Positions 23,464-36,161 of a DNA stretch of 64,000 nt are shown here, in pieces. The stretch is taken from the NCBI GenBank assembly GCA_014529385.2, contig CM043943.1, forward strand, positions 152,095,592 to 152,159,591, in the 5' to 3' direction. Numbering within the stretch: position 1 is the first letter of the stretch; each line of letters opens with the position of its first letter. Made by a program: the position numbers and the translations under genes. The notes beneath the pieces are model-generated. The model was not told the DNA's origin and did no database searches. It was given only the letters and a program-made list of their open reading frames with translations. Source of the stretch: Adiantum capillus-veneris. Taxonomy: Eukaryota > Streptophyta > Polypodiopsida > Polypodiales > Pteridaceae.

Positions 23464-24439
23464 CTCAGTTGGCAACTCAATAACTCCAAAGGCATATTGA
23501 TACAAGATGACTAGTGAGTCTCCTAGGGATACACTAACATACTGAGCCAACTCTAGGTCATGGACAAAACGTCTCAACATACCCAACACTGAAAATCCAT
23601 AAATCAAGGAGTAAAATATAAAACAAAGAAAATGCATGTGCGGCCTAGGCCTTCTATGTGCCCAGATCCAGGGACTAGGAGGATGGGAGAGTGGCCAACC
23701 CACAACCAAAGGCGTGAGTGCATGTGAGAAAATTCATAAGCATGAGTGAAAGCATTCGGAAGGAGAATGATACAAGTGACCAAAAAGCTCTAATAACGCC
23801 CCTAAACTTAAGAAGTTGCAGAGGAAAAATTCTTACAAAATTTGGAGATAGAAAAGGAGCACCAAGCAAAGAAATGAAGAACCGTCCAATACCAAGTGAA
23901 TATGACCATAGTGGAGGTTGCACTCATCATGTTAACATGGAAGCTAAAATTAATGGCCAAAAAAGAAGAACAAGTCACAGAAGAAAATGGGATGGGCGTG
24001 CCAAATACCAACCCATCAGCCAATTATGAAGTAGGTAGAGAGAGGTGGAGAAGTGGTATCCCCCTAAGACAAAACCCTCTAACCAAAGGAGAAAGGCTTA
24101 TGACATCGAGAGAAGAGACTGGCAACACTCCAAGTCCAAAGGAACAAGCATAGGATTAGGGCAAATAGAAACTAAAGTGCCTAAATGCCAATGCCAGTAG
24201 TAGCTAGTACCTTGGCTAAGGCATTGGGAGCAACAGGGGTAGAAACTATACATGTCCCAAGTGAACCATGATCATCTGCATCTCTACGGCATTCATGCCA
24301 TCTCCAGTAGCATCCCAGTAGCATCTAGTTGTTGTATGTCCATGTCTTCCATAATAGGTATAGGTAACATCGGGTCAATTTTGCTAGGGAGTAGTGGCGG
24401 GTTGTCCTTCTTTATGAGCTCCACTAGCACGGACTGCTA

Positions 24440-24720
24440 AATTGGTGTCAACCGCAATAGCATCAAGGAATCTTGATAGTGAAGATGCTAAGAAATCCAT
24501 AACAAGGCAGGTAGAAGATTCTTCCAAGTGGTAGCATGAGCAAAGGAAACAAGGAATTGGTATGAATAGTCATACTGTGAGGAAGCTTGGCCAAAAATTG
24601 AGTAGCCATGTCCTCCATAGTGATCACCTTGCCACAAACATAAAGCTCGTCTCTAAGCTACTACATACGAGAAATACGAGTCTTAAGACAAGGGCACTAC
24701 GGATATCATCTCATATAGTC
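24440..24720 (-). pseudogene. Possible Ty1/copia gag relic
   Basis: Minus-strand translation gives LRDELYVCGKVITMEDMAT, then QFLAKLPHS, then after a frameshift YDYSYQFLVSFAHATTWKNL. The arrangement (charged helix, 'LP-SYD' phrase) resembles the gag of copia elements, compare the gag at 33,586-34,197. There is no knuckle and no neighbouring pol, so this is tentative. Confidence 0.3.
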
Positions 24721-24924
24721 GATTGTTGTTGATTGAAAGGAAGTAAGAAGTAAAATCACATGATTTGCATAGCTGATGCAAAGGACAACCATGTATCAGC
24801 CCATGCTTATGTAACAACCAATGATGACGTCCCAATACCAATAAAAAATAAGTCGATGGAGGAGGTAGGAGCTGCCAAGATGGAAGCAATAGTTGTAATG
24901 GGATTGGCCTATTAACTTGAGAGT

Positions 24925-25060
24925 AGCAAAAATTAATGAGAGTACTTTTGAAAAGTTACTTTGTGAGCATAGCGGGTGAACATAATTGAAGAAGCAAAAA
25001 TTAATGAGAGTACTTTTGAAAAATTACTTTGTGAGCATAGCAGGTGAACATGATTGAAGA
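24925..25060. repeat. 68-bp tandem duplication
   Basis: AGCAAAAATTAATGAGAGTA and the following 48 bp occur at 24,925 and again at 24,993 with only a few substitutions. Confidence 0.8.
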
Positions 25061-26086
25061 TAACAACATAGACATAGCAATTAGTTAACTTGGCATGAAC
25101 AATACTTTCGCAATAGAGAGAATTTAGAGAACGTGACAACAGTTGAGGACGGCATTTATGTGGATCCGGCCCCCCCTCCAATAGGCATTTGTATTATGAT
25201 TTCTCCCATTAAGAGAGACTTGTTACTATACAATCTTTGTGTTCCTTGTGACCTAGGTGATGCAATGAAGATGGAAAGCTTCATGCATCACAAGCATAAC
25301 ATAAACTTTGAAGAAAGCTTTAACTATCCCAAGACCTCAAACACCTTCGAAGGTGGAGAGAGCTAGCAGGGAATGAGGGTAGGGAAGAGAAAGAAGAAAC
25401 ATTTCATAGGAGAAAGAATTAACTCCTCACTTATCATAACTCTTCTTGCTAGCATACATAATAGCATAGTAATGAAGAAGGAGAAGATGGCAAGCTTAAG
25501 CATTGAAGCATGGCTCTTGGTTGGATTTGCACTCCATAGCTAAGAGTGTTGGTGTAGGCTCTCAACTTCTCAAGGAGCTTGGAGAAGGAGATGGAGCTCC
25601 TTCACTTTGCATAGCACACAATGAGAGTGTGTGTGAGTGTGTGTGGGTGAGGATACCCCCTAAGCAACCCCCTAGCTTTCTTTGGTCGACCCCCCCTTGT
25701 AGGTCATGTTTGAAGCTCATTGGACTCCTCCAAGCCTAGCCAATCATAAGCGGGAGGCATTACAAGTAACAAGGGTAGCCTTGGGACAAGTGTCCCCTTC
25801 CCCTTTGAGAGAGAGGACTTGACAATGAAAAAACAATTAGATAATTCAAGTGATTTATCATTGGACCCCTTTAAGCCTGGCCAATAGAATTCAAGCACCT
25901 CATGAAGGTAGCATGGGTAGGAGCTTGACATGTGTCCTTGCTGCCTCTTAAGGCTTGGGGTTACCTTGAGTGTGTTTGTGTGTGTGTGTTCTCTCACTAG
26001 CCCCTACAATATGGACTCGCCTCCTCTTATGTAGGGCTCCTTTTGACTTTAGGTGATCAAGCACCTTACTCATCATGCATGACAAA

Positions 26087-26255
26087 GCACTTCTAGCTTG
26101 GGGGTGTTCTCACAAGCTTCTCAAGCAAGCACAACAAAGCACCTCAAGCACCTTAATCACCCAGCAGGACAAGCACCTCAAGCACCTTAATCAAGCACGA
26201 CAAGTACCTTAAGCATGATAAGCACCTCAAGCAAGACAAGCACCTCGAGTTGGAT
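26087..26255. repeat. Degenerate AAGCACCTCAAGC repeat
   Basis: Imperfect reiterations of AAGCACCTCAAGCACCTTAA and AAGCA(C/G)GACAAG. Confidence 0.6.
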
Positions 26256-29200
26256 CCGGTTCCCACCTCAAGCTCAGCCCTAGCTTATTACCTAAGGTCA
26301 AAGGACTTTTACACACATTATTGGAGGTCTTTAATGAAGCTAACCCTAAGGTCTTATGCTCCATTGGTTAGCCTTGCTCTTTGATAGACCATTTCTGATT
26401 TGGGCCCCTTTACCATTGGCCCCGTGTTGAAATAAATCTATAAGCATTTATCTATATCTTAACCCTTGTTCCCGTTTATGCTCCCACATTAAATGATCAG
26501 TTTAATATGAGAAAATCATTTGGGTTGGTTAGATATTAGATTTTATGACAATAGTTGAGGAAGCAAAATAGTAGGACAATTGGCATTGTTCCGATCCATC
26601 GGCCAGTCCCAGAAGTTGGTCGCCCTAAGACTGACCATGAATTTTCAATCTTCCAAACTACAAACTTTGAACCATCCAACTTCTATGATGGGTGAAATAG
26701 TAGCATCCCGTTTGGGAAATTGACATAACTACAAGGTAAACGTAAGTACACCAAAAAAAAAAAAAAAAAAATCCCAAAGCCTTACAAAGTAGCAAGCACG
26801 GGTTGAAGGAGATATGAAAGCCACATCCGAACAAAACCAAGAAGGAAAAAAGTGAGGTGAGGAGGGAATATGTGACCACAGTATCCAACTAATGTCCACA
26901 CAATAGAAGGGGGATGGTTGCACAAGCCGAAGCGGATGGCGAAGCAATCCCAAAAACCATTAAGGAGATAGAATACCCAATTGAACAGAGCAGACTTGAG
27001 GACTCTAGAGCAATGTCAAGGGCATGAGAGAGGAAGCAACGAAGAAGGAAGCTCACGCTAAAATAAAGGCGAAAAGAGCCAGCTCACAAGAAACTATTCA
27101 AGGTTGTAGGGCATAGACAAAGCAGGTTGTAGGGAGGCATGCTTCTTAGGGTGTGTTCTATGGATTTTGTGTACACATGTATCACATGATGTAAATCTAG
27201 TCTCTTGTTATGCCCCTTGATGTATGATCTTTTCTTTAGAACCCTTATTATGATAATGTTGCATTATCAATGCAAAGTGTTATGCATTAGGGTAAAGGGT
27301 GGCATTAATGGGATGGGTTCCATTTGAAGAACTCGTTGGTCCTTTCAAAATATCATATGTAAGATCCGTCTAGGAGGCATCAGCAAGCCTAGTATCCAGC
27401 GGCTACCTCAGCTGAGGCTAAATCCTGGCAGCTCGACGCAGGCTCGATCTTAGCTGGAAGCTTCGGCTTAAAACTGGCCATGTGTTGTTGTGCAAGTGGA
27501 ACCCCTTTTTTTAACAAGCGAATGTAGAGTCTAGTATTTATCTCTGTCGTTGGACTGTCGCGCATGAAATCGCTTATGATGCAAGTAACTGCTGATCATC
27601 GCTACCATTTGCACCCAATTTTGCTCGAAACGGTGAAGCGTGCAAGAAAAACACCCGTGTACGGGTTAAGGGTAGGCTACTTTCATTTCACATTGCATAA
27701 CTACTTTCTATGAAAGATGTGAGACTCTCTAGGTGGGCACTACAAGGTAGCATACTAATATTATGTAAGATCTTGTTAAGAGGCATTGCCAAGGCCTTGC
27801 AATGGTTTTTAAGTCAAACTTGGGATGTACGTAAGTACCAAGCATAACAAAAAAATCTATCATTAGCTTATATTTGGCTGCTTATTACAAGTTGAGATGT
27901 ACCTCTACAAAAGATCAAAGATACTTGGGATTTAGTCACACAGTTCATGGTTTACTAAACAAATTTAAAGCATTCGTGGCTCGTGATTTACCTGCAGCAA
28001 AAGAGCATAAAGAAAGTGGATGGTTCTTTTGACACAAGGCTTATGCACAAGAAATCTTTGTGCACCTTACGAATCATGCTAGCATTGGATGACAGGTTTC
28101 TACGGTTGCTCGTAGGAGTTAGAATTTGTACTTCTTGGACTTATACTTTGCTTTTCTCACAGTGTCCTGACATGGCATGCATATAATGTGAAAATGTCTT
28201 CAAAACTCACTTTCTATGCCTTTCGGATCAATGAGAACAATTTCCATCATGTATATAGTGTGTTATGTGTGGGAATGGTTGTCGTCGTGTACATACTTTA
28301 ACCAGGAGTTATGGCCTTGGATGCAATGCCATAAATGTTTTCTGATGTAAATGATTCTTAATATACTTTGGGAATAATGATGGACCTAATGCAACGTGGT
28401 TGAGCACTCGTGTTACCTAGACAGTTTGATGCGAGCGAAAATGTCCAAAAAATAGCAAGTCGCATGGACTGTGGGAAACATGTCCAAAATTCATAAAAAG
28501 AAACAAAATAAATTTTAAAATGAAAATTGGACTTTGAAAAAAAATTCACAAGTTTAGGGATTTTAACATTAGAGGATGCTTTTTGACCAAGGTACAGTGC
28601 AAATGTTCAAGCATTTCCTACGTTTATGCAATAGCAAAGCTGTAGAAAGAAGAGAGATGTCAATAGCCAAAGAGCTTTAGTCTATTGTGAATAAAATGGA
28701 TCAATTTGAATGGAAAGATTACACAAAACATCTTCATGGTTATGTGAAAGATATGGAGTTACAACGATTGTCAAAGGTAGAGATGTCAAAAGTTTTGAGC
28801 TTGTTGTGGTACCTGAGATTAGAGAGCATGTAAGGGGAATCAAGGAGCAGCATGGAAGAGATTGGGCCAATTCAAATTGGTCTTAAAGGAAGAATACTTC
28901 AAGGAAGACTCTGAGAGGGCTACCAAACAAAATTTCTTAGATTTCAAAGCTGAAAGAAGGGCTTTCTATCACTGAATTACTGAGGGAGTTTGAGCAACGC
29001 TATTCTCAACTGTCAGCGAGATACTTTGGATAGTGAAAAGACTGAATTGTTCTTCAATCTGTAGGACACGAACTTCAAGAAAAGTTAGAGCTATTGTTAG
29101 AAGACTAGGCCACAGAATAGCGTTTAAAGGTAGAGTGGAAAGAGGTTGAGGATCCAATCTCATTACATGCTAAGAGTCAACGACATAGAGACAAGATGGT

Positions 29201-29357
29201 GGTGGATGGTGCTTCTTCTACCTCTAGCATGCTAGAGATATTAACAAAGCCTACTATTATGACTCAAAAAGGTGATAATTCTATGCTTGATGAGCTTTTC
29301 AAGGGCTTGCATGAGATGAATTGAAGTTGGCTAGGCTTTAAGAGAAAGGGCAATCTT

Positions 29358-29552
29358 TTGAATAGAAATCCCAAAGTAAAAAAGGGGTTTGTGCACAGAT
29401 GTACATTATGTGATAGCACATGCCATGGCAGAAGAGATTGTGATAGCTTCATTTATTTAAGGGATCTTGTGTTTGTCAAGAATGGGAATATCCACTTGCG
29501 AGAGACAAGTATGTCGTTAGGCACTAACTTTGGAAAAGGGGGAAATTACTAG
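29358..29552 (+). pseudogene. Element C gag zinc knuckle
   Basis: Contains RCTLCDSTCHGRRDC (C-x2-C-x4-H-x4-C), followed by GNIHLRET and TNFGKGG, a typical knuckle plus tail of one plant gypsy lineage. Upstream (28,562-29,300) the sequence is gag-like but has many stops. Downstream, 29,558-30,043 contains a linker (RLWPYLVASANKGKVTKYR). Confidence 0.6.
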
Positions 29553-30371
29553 AGGATATGGTGACTAGTTATGCCATCATTGTAGTACAGGCCGCTACCT
29601 ATGGGGCAAAGAGAGAGCCCATTCCAAATAAAGGTTCAAAGCCTTCTCAAAATACTTTGGAGGAAGTTGATCGCTTGTGGCCATATCTAGTGGCATCAGC
29701 TAATAAAGGGAAGGTAACTAAATATAGGTGTTGCATGAAGCTAGTGATTGCATACATCTCACAACAGGTTGGCATGATCTTGTGGACTCTTTGTCGGTGC
29801 ATGCTTATCTTGCAAAATGATATACCAATGAAGCAATTGTGGAAGAGAAGCGGAGGCATGAGAATGGGGATGAAGGACCCGCTGATCCAAAACCTTCTCA
29901 TGAGGCATCACCGCAGGTTCCTCCCACTCTTGAGGTTTCAATGGAGGAGGTGTCTATGGGAAAGAAGAAAGAGTAGGGAAAAACAAAAGCAAAAGGCCCT
30001 GCTTACAAGTTACAATCTGGCATTGAAGTTGCTACTTATTTGAAGCAAGTATTGGATGACAGGATTTTGAATAGTAAAGTTGAGTTTATTTTAGCTAAAG
30101 TCCTTGGCATAGCTAAGCATGAGATCCATGAGAAGATTATAGATATTATAAAAAGAAATGTGCACTCTTATTGAGTCTACTCCTCCAAGGGTGAAGAAGA
30201 GCCATTGGAATAAAGATACAAGACAAGGAATGTGATGACAGTGTTGTAGGATGCTACAAGTCTTTTGGAAAATATATGTGTGTTAGATTTGTGGATGACA
30301 ATGATGAAGATGAATCCTTACATAAAATCCACTACTCTAAAAGTCATTGAGCGAGAGCTACGATAGAAACT

Positions 30372-30840
30372 TTGGTAAAGGTGGGTGATCTTGAGGAGCC
30401 GCATGTTGCATTGATAGATCATGGCTTCGAAATTAATCTTATGTCCATGAGTCTTTACATGAAGGCCACGTGGCCAATAGACATCGACCATGGTTAGATT
30501 ATTAGAGCTACCAAAAACTCAAAGAGATCTCAACAACTCATCAAGAGATCTCTATGGGGCATTTCCAAATGTGAAGGTGACCATTGGCAATGTCAAAGAC
30601 GAGCAAAACTTCTTCGTGCAAGAGATGCCTACTTATCGTTGGGCAGTCAAACATCACAACAGGTCTAATGGAAACAAAGGTCTTAGATGATGGTTCTACT
30701 TATGCCAAGATAAAGAGTAGAGATGGAAAGCAAGCTATCCAGTCTTTGATAGTATGTGTGAATCGTGAGAGGAACATTGATGGCCTTTGGGAGTATCCTC
30801 TACCGGAGCAAACAAAGAGTTCGACTTTAGGGAAATGAGG
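30372..30840 (+). pseudogene. Element C protease region
   Basis: Translation gives LIDHGFEINLMS, which corresponds to the D-H-G-S-E variant protease motif of this gypsy lineage with Ser changed to Phe. It is followed by WPIDIDHG, GAFPNVKVTIGNV, FFVQEMPTY, and KVLDDGSTYAKIKSRDGKQA. These phrases are in several frames, so the gene is broken. The variant active site (Asp-His-Gly instead of Asp-Ser-Gly) is seen in the family and is not necessarily damage. Confidence 0.65.
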
Positions 30841-31485
30841 GGTTTTGACCATGTACCATTTTAGAGTGGATTGCAATGGTTTAGAAAGAAAAGGGATCTC
30901 GTCTAACCCAAATGAAGAAGAATCTTCTCCACAGGTTTTCAAGGGATAACAGAGCATGGGTCAGTATGTTTCATGAATCTTGAAAATAGGAAGAGAGCTA
31001 GACGTCAACATGCATATAATGTACAAAATAAGAGGAAAAAAATGGGTTTTATAGAGGATAGTGAATGTATTTCACCTTTCTCTGAGAAGGTTTCTTACGT
31101 TGATACTATGTATGAGCTTGAGGCTACAATGAATTCTAAGTTGCCATATGGAAGCCATGTTGAGGAAATGTGCACTCTGAAAATGTATGAATTGATTGAG
31201 GCTTTTGAAAATGAGAAAGCACTTAATGTCAACGAAAGATTGGAAGTGCGAGTAGAGACCAAAGTACAAAATTGTGGCAAATAAAGTAAGATCAATGGCC
31301 TTGCCTTTACATCAAATTCCATGGAAAAGCTAGAAGACTTTTTGTAGCCAAATCTTAGGGATCCAAAAAGAACATGACACAAGTTCACAATGAAATATCT
31401 AAAAGAATTGAAGGTTGGTTGTGAGGAGTTTTTGACACAAGAAGAGAAGACGTCCTAATGTTGTTGCACCTATCGTGATCTTCAC

Positions 31486-32310
31486 TATCCCCCATGTACC
31501 TTGGAACTTACATCCAATTCCGATCACAAAAGCACATTTGTCAAAGTTGATAGAGTTACTCAATGAGAAGATTAGCATGGGTATTTTGGAGCCTTCTTGT
31601 GCACCATATTCAAACAGGTAGTTCATTGTGCCTAAAATGAATGGAGCCTTGCATTTCATTCGACCTATAAATAGGGTTACTATCAAGAAGGTGGATAGAG
31701 GACCAATTGTGGATGAATTTACAAAGGCATTTGTAGGAAGGGCAATTTATTCAATGGAAGACCTCTATTCAAATTCTGATCAATTTTAGCTACTTATTGG
31801 AAGTAGAGATTTCACAACAATGAAAACACCTTTGAGATTGGTAAGGATGTGTACCTTACCTCAAGGAGCAACTTATTCAGTTACACATATGATGAACGGG
31901 ATCAATAACGTTCTACGTGACTTCACACCTCAAATCACAATGTCGTTTCTTAATGATGTTGCATATCAAACGATGTGAAGAGAAAGACAAATATGAAGCT
32001 ATAGATAGATTAAAAGGAGTGTCGTAAATTTGTTGCAGACCATATTGAAGATTGTGAGAAGATTTTGTTGGAAGAGTTCAATCTTACCATGTCAAGGCAA
32101 AAGTGTGTATTTAGAGTCAATGAAATGTTGATTGTGGGGCATATGTGCGGTCCTTATGGTAGAAGGCCTTGTCCTACGAAGGTGGATGCAATCAAAAATA
32201 ATCAAAAGACATGCAAAACAATAACGCAAAGATCTTTGGGTGCATGCGTCTTCTATCTTGTTACATTATGCACATGTATCAAATTCTCTCTATCAGTTAA
32301 TGAGAAATAA
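31486..32310 (+). pseudogene. Element C reverse transcriptase
   Basis: Readable RT phrases include HLSKLIELLNEKISMGILEP, FIVPKMNGALHFIR, VDEFTKAFVGRAIYSMEDLY, SRDFTTMKTPLRLVRMCTLP and QGATYSVTHMMN. The active site reads FLNDV where FLDDI is expected, so the first Asp is Asn. 32,065-32,310 is the RT C-terminal connection (FNLTMSRQKCVF, GHMCGPYGRRPCPTKV). Several in-frame stops, so it is not functional. Confidence 0.75.
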
Positions 32311-32385
32311 TCAAAAGTTTTAATAGAAAAGGAGCATACAAAAACCATAATAAAGTTAGAAAAGCTACTTCTTCCATCACCAAAC

Positions 32386-32904
32386 TTGAGAAAAATTGAC
32401 TATACATTTGGAAAACAAGTGATTGTGACAGTAGATACAAGTTCTACAGGAATTGGATGGGCAATAAGACAAGATGATGAAGAAGGAAACAAGTATGTGG
32501 TGAGATTTGGGGCTAAGGTTCTAAGTTCTCACCGACGAGACTATGCACAAGTTAAAAAAAGATTATGGGAGTAGTCACAACATTGAAATGCGACAAGGAG
32601 TACTTGATAGGGACATTTGTGGTAGTAGAAACTGATTTCTTGCCTCTGATCACAAATTTCTCAAGTCTTGACATTGCAATGATGCGATGCATATCTTACA
32701 TGCAATCCTTGAATCTAGTATTCAAGCATATAGCAAGGAAGGACAATTCAATGGCAGATATGCTATCTAGAGCAAGGTATGAAGACAAAGAGAACATGGT
32801 CATTGAGGGAGATGAGGTAGGTACAAAGTTTTATACCGTTGCACATGCAAGAATTAATGATATGTGTTTGACAAATGTCTTTTTCAAAAGAGATGTTGAA
32901 GGCG
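32386..32904 (+). pseudogene. Element C RNase H (interrupted by copia A)
   Basis: The frame at 32,386-32,574 has FGKQVIVTVDTSSTGIGWAI, with the catalytic Asp of gypsy RNase H. The next frame (from 32,565) has ETDFLPLITNF, LNLVFKHIARKDNSMADMLS and SRARYEDKEN, the end of RNase H. The reading is broken at 32,904/32,905 by the copia LTR. Confidence 0.7.
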
Positions 32905-32909
32905 ATTGG

Positions 32910-33137
32910 TATTACCATATACATGTGGTAATAGGGTGTGTGAAGACACTTAGGACCGCCGAGGCATTTTTCCCTCACTAGGAGGTTTTTTCCCTTTTTC
33001 ATTCTATATACACCCATCACTCTAGGGCTATCTATCTTTCCATTGCACACTAAATAATACACTCTTTGTTGTGTGCCTTGTGCTTACTTCATCTTCTCCA
33101 AGCTGTGTGTGTTTTGCTGCAACCCTAATTCCAGTAA
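32910..33137 (+). repeat. Copia A 5' LTR (228 bp)
   Basis: Begins TATTACCATATACATG, where the 3' LTR has TGTTACC, so the terminal TG appears mutated to TA. Ends CCAGTAAT before the PBS. Homologous to 45,261-45,487. Confidence 0.8.
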
Positions 33138-33138
33138 T

Positions 33139-33150
33139 TGGTATCAGAGC
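33139..33150 (+). promoter_or_regulatory. Copia A primer-binding site
   Basis: TGGTATCAGAGC, the iMet-type plant copia PBS, next to the 5' LTR. Confidence 0.8.
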
Positions 33151-33585
33151 AAATTGCGTCCTCCCGAGGGCAACTCCAGCATGCGCCTACTTACTTTCTC
33201 TAGTTTCTATGAGCTTTGGCGAGTGTCTACATGTAGACACATATTTTGGGGCTCATTTGATTCGGGCTCATTTTTGCCTTCGTTTCCACTATAGACAGCA
33301 TTGTGTAGGCAATTTCGTAAATTTGTGCAGAATTTTTGTCAGTGCCATTTTTTGAATAATAGGTCCCATATAGTCTTTAATGGTTCGTGTATATAGCACG
33401 TATTGTTCCCGCTTCGTTCTCCTCTTTTCGAGCAGTTTTCACATCAAGTGCAGCATTTGCCATGGCTGACAACAACACAGATGCGTTCAAGATGTTTACC
33501 TAAGGATAGATTGGATGGGGACAACTACCCTATGTGGGCTTATATGATGCAACATGTCCTTGTGTCAAAAGGTATCTAGAATATT

Positions 33586-34197
33586 GTGAAGGTCATCGAT
33601 GTACGTCTTGCATCTGAGCATGCAGCCGATGTTGAGGATAGTGCAAGTTTTGGTGGCAGGATTGTTGTTAGAGTTGTTTTACCTACGACTGAAGAAGCTC
33701 ATTGGGATATTAAAGATGTGCAGGCTCATGCATTGATTGCGTTGTCTGTGAAGAGCACTATTACTCCTCACATTCGTTTAGCAAAATCTGCAAAACAGGC
33801 TTGGGATATTCTGGCTCGGCTTTATGCAAGTTGCAATGAGGCTAAAATTGCATTGTTGCATAAAGAGATGGAGTCAAAGATTATACATGAGGCAGATGAT
33901 ATGGAAACTTTCCTTGCTGGTGTCAAAAATATCAATGAGAAACTTATTTCTACAAGCGAAGTCATTTTCGACAGTTTCCTTGTGCAGACTGTTCTTGATG
34001 CTTTGCCAAATTCTTACAACACTTTTGCTAGTACTTTGAGACTTATGACCCAAGGAAATCCAGAAGTTGTCAAGTTTCATGCATTATGCACATTGCTGTT
34101 GCAAGAGTCACTTTACAGAAAAAAAACAAGACTTGATAGCATGCAGTTGAACAGGCCTTTATTGTTGCTCAAAGAAAAGGTGGTAACAGCAATGTAA
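33586..34197 (+). pseudogene. Copia A gag
   Basis: A 203-residue frame with the copia gag (UBN2/retrotran-gag type) signature: WDIKDVQAHALIALSVKSTI, AKQAWDILARLYAS, then LVQTVLDALPNSYNTFASTL. The natural start is probably the ATGGCTGACAAC at about 33,462, but stops follow within a few codons, so the present frame starts inside gag. The frame ends at 34,197, with the knuckle in another frame. Confidence 0.8.
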
Positions 34198-34217
34198 TTA
34201 CTTCTCATGGTTATTTT

Positions 34218-34712
34218 GTGAGTGGTAAAACACATACTCCTAATGCTTCTGTTGGAAGAAATTTGTTTGGGAATTCTAGTTATAAGGGGCAAAAGAAGAT
34301 ACGTTGCCATTATTGTAAAGCTAATGATCACATGATCAAGCAGGGTCCTAAGTTGAAGGCAAAAGAGACTAAAAAGAAAGAGGCTGGTTCCACTACAAAT
34401 GCAGCTATTGTTGAGTCTTCTATGAAAGGAGATTGTGATGCTATTGTTGATGCAGAATGGGCCTTAAGTGCAAATTACATTCATGATCCTTTTGTCCATG
34501 ATGCATGTTTGTCAGCTGTTGCAGCTGCTCGTGTGAGGTACTTTGACAGTGGTGATGCAAATCACATTACCTCTCATTGTGACTTGTTTATCTCTCTCAT
34601 GGATTTCCCTCATGGGAATTCAGTCACTTGTGCCAACAATGCCTCTCATCCGGTCAAGGGAGTGAAAGATCGTGCTTACTGCTGCAAATGGCAATTCTTT
34701 TACACTTGTTGA
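34218..34712 (+). pseudogene. Copia A nucleocapsid knuckle and protease region
   Basis: Begins with a knuckle, CHYCKANDHMIKQG, in which the last Cys of the CCHC box is Gly. A linker follows, then RYFDSGDANHITSHCDLF, the copia aspartic-protease site (Asp-Ser-Gly retained). About 165 residues. The frame then ends in sequence corresponding to the protease flap region. A broken copy of the normal gag-protease junction. Confidence 0.75.
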
Positions 34713-34885
34713 TGCATTGTATGTACCTGGAATAAAAAAGAATCTTTTTTCTATATTTGCACTTGTTGCTAGACTTGGTCTTGTAGTCAAATTTTGAGGA
34801 TGACATATCTTCAGTACATAATCTCATTTTTTATGATAAAAATGTTGCATCTGACATTTTATGACGTGGGCTGTATAAGCTCACT

Positions 34886-35613
34886 TTGTATGACAAGTGT
34901 GGGCAGAATTTTGCAAATGCAGCTGTGGATTTTAAGGCTATTTCAAATGCAAAACTTTTGCATGCACGTTTTGGGCATCTGAATTTTGCCAGTTTATTGC
35001 GTTTGCAAAAATCTGATATGGTTGCTTCTTTGCTGCCTCTTGAAGCACCTGTCAAACATGTTTGTGAAGGCTGTATTTTGGGTAAGATGCAACGTTCGAA
35101 TTTTCCAAATGATGGTTCAGTTAGGGCCACAGGCAGGCTATAGCTTGTGCATATTGATGTTTGTGGGTAACTTCGTGACTTTCATTGATGATTACTCCAA
35201 GCATGCATGGGTGTATCCGCTTAAAGCAAAGTCCAAAGTATTTATGTGCTTCAAACAACTTCTGCCTATGGTTGAAAACCCCTCGACATGTACTATGGGC
35301 ACCCTTCGTTCCAATCGAGGTAGGGGAGTATATGTCTCATGAATTTAATGCATTTCTGGCTAGTCGTGGGATAAAACACCAAGTACAGTTCCGTATACAC
35401 CTCAGTAAAATGATATTAATGAGAGGAAAAACATGTCCCTTCCAAAAATGGCACGATGTATGGTCAAAAGTCAACCTTTGCCTTAACAGGTTTCTTACCA
35501 AAGATTTGCAGTCTATGACTCCTTATGAAGCACGGCATGATAGAAAGCCTTCTATTGAGCACATGCGTATTTTTGGATGTTTGGTATTTGCTTTGGTGCC
35601 ACAGATGCAGTGA
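34886..35613 (+). pseudogene. Copia A integrase (GAG-pre-integrase and core)
   Basis: 34,886-35,143 has HARFGHLNFASLLRLQKSDM and HVCEGCILGKMQRSNFP, the H-x-H...C-x2-C pre-integrase zinc domain. Then FIDDYSKHAWVYPLKAKSKV (core) and, at 35,185-35,613, EFNAFLASRGIKHQ and MTPYEARHDRKPSIEHMRIF. Several frame changes. The first catalytic-Asp region is altered near 35,150. Coding similarity ends at 35,712, where element D is inserted. Confidence 0.75.
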
Positions 35614-35712
35614 AGAAAATTGGATGATAAGACTGTCAAATGGATTTTTGTTGGTTATAGTGTTAAGAAAAGGGTTGAGAATGAGCAGGCTAGAGGTATG
35701 CCTAAATGGTTG

Positions 35713-35889
35713 TGTAAGACCTAGGAGACTAGGACATCGGATCCTCCTCCCTACCGCCCTTTATATAGGCTTAGCTCCTAGCTCTTGCCCTAAGCGGATC
35801 CCCAGTCCACACTGGTCCAGTCAAGGCCCTTGGCCTAGGCCCCTGACCCCCTAGGTTGGGCCTTGCCCCGTAGGACCCTTGTCTTGACA
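35713..35889 (-). repeat. Element D 3' LTR
   Basis: TGTAAGACCTAGG...CTTGACA, 177 bp. The TTTATATAGG at about 35,760 looks TATA-like on the plus strand. Confidence 0.9.
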
Positions 35890-35890
35890 T

Positions 35891-35900
35891 TACTCCCCCC
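35891..35900 (-). promoter_or_regulatory. Element D polypurine tract
   Basis: Minus-strand AAGGGGGGAGTA just before the 3' LTR; it primes plus-strand DNA synthesis in LTR elements. Confidence 0.7.
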
Positions 35901-36161
35901 TTAAGAAGAGTTTTCGTCCTCGAAAACAAAAGTGGAGAACTTCTTCTTAAGAACACTAATGTTTTCCCAAGTGGCATCCCTCATGGATCTAGTTGTTTGG
36001 TTGCCCGGAACACAGTTCCGCAGGAGGTTCAATGAAACCAAGAGTAATATCTTGATTTTCCACATTGTTGTCCATTTGCAATCATCTAGTGTATAGACTC
36101 CTAAAGAGTACCGCTTTTCACTTTCTGTGAAAGTAAATTGCTGACCTAACTTATCAGCCAA
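35901..36161 (-). pseudogene. Element D, C-terminal tail of a gypsy polyprotein
   Basis: An 86-residue frame ending RSMRDATWENISVLKKKF, then FVFEDENSS and stop, followed directly by the polypurine tract. This is the usual ending of plant gypsy polyproteins after the chromodomain/integrase tail (ATWE...FP...FEDK). The N-terminal half is not recognisable. It shows that D derives from an autonomous Ty3/gypsy element whose gag-pol has been lost or replaced. Confidence 0.6.

Larger units (their letters stand above)
23239..28561. other. Long non-coding or relic stretch
   Basis: About 5.3 kb with no supportable gene. Contents: a GA array at 23,412-23,459; a weak copia-gag-like relic on the minus strand at 24,440-24,720; a 68-bp tandem duplication at 24,925-25,060; a degenerate AAGCACCTC-type repeat at 26,087-26,255; and A19 near 26,751. 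All open frames are short and without motifs. Confidence 0.5.
28562..32904 (+). mobile_element. Degraded Ty3/gypsy element C, 5' part (gag to RNase H)
   Basis: Plus-strand relic with gag, knuckle, protease, RT and RNase H in gypsy order. It is cut at 32,904/32,905 by copia element A and resumes at 45,502. No LTR or PBS was recognised upstream, so the 5' limit is approximate. Many stops and frameshifts. Confidence 0.75.
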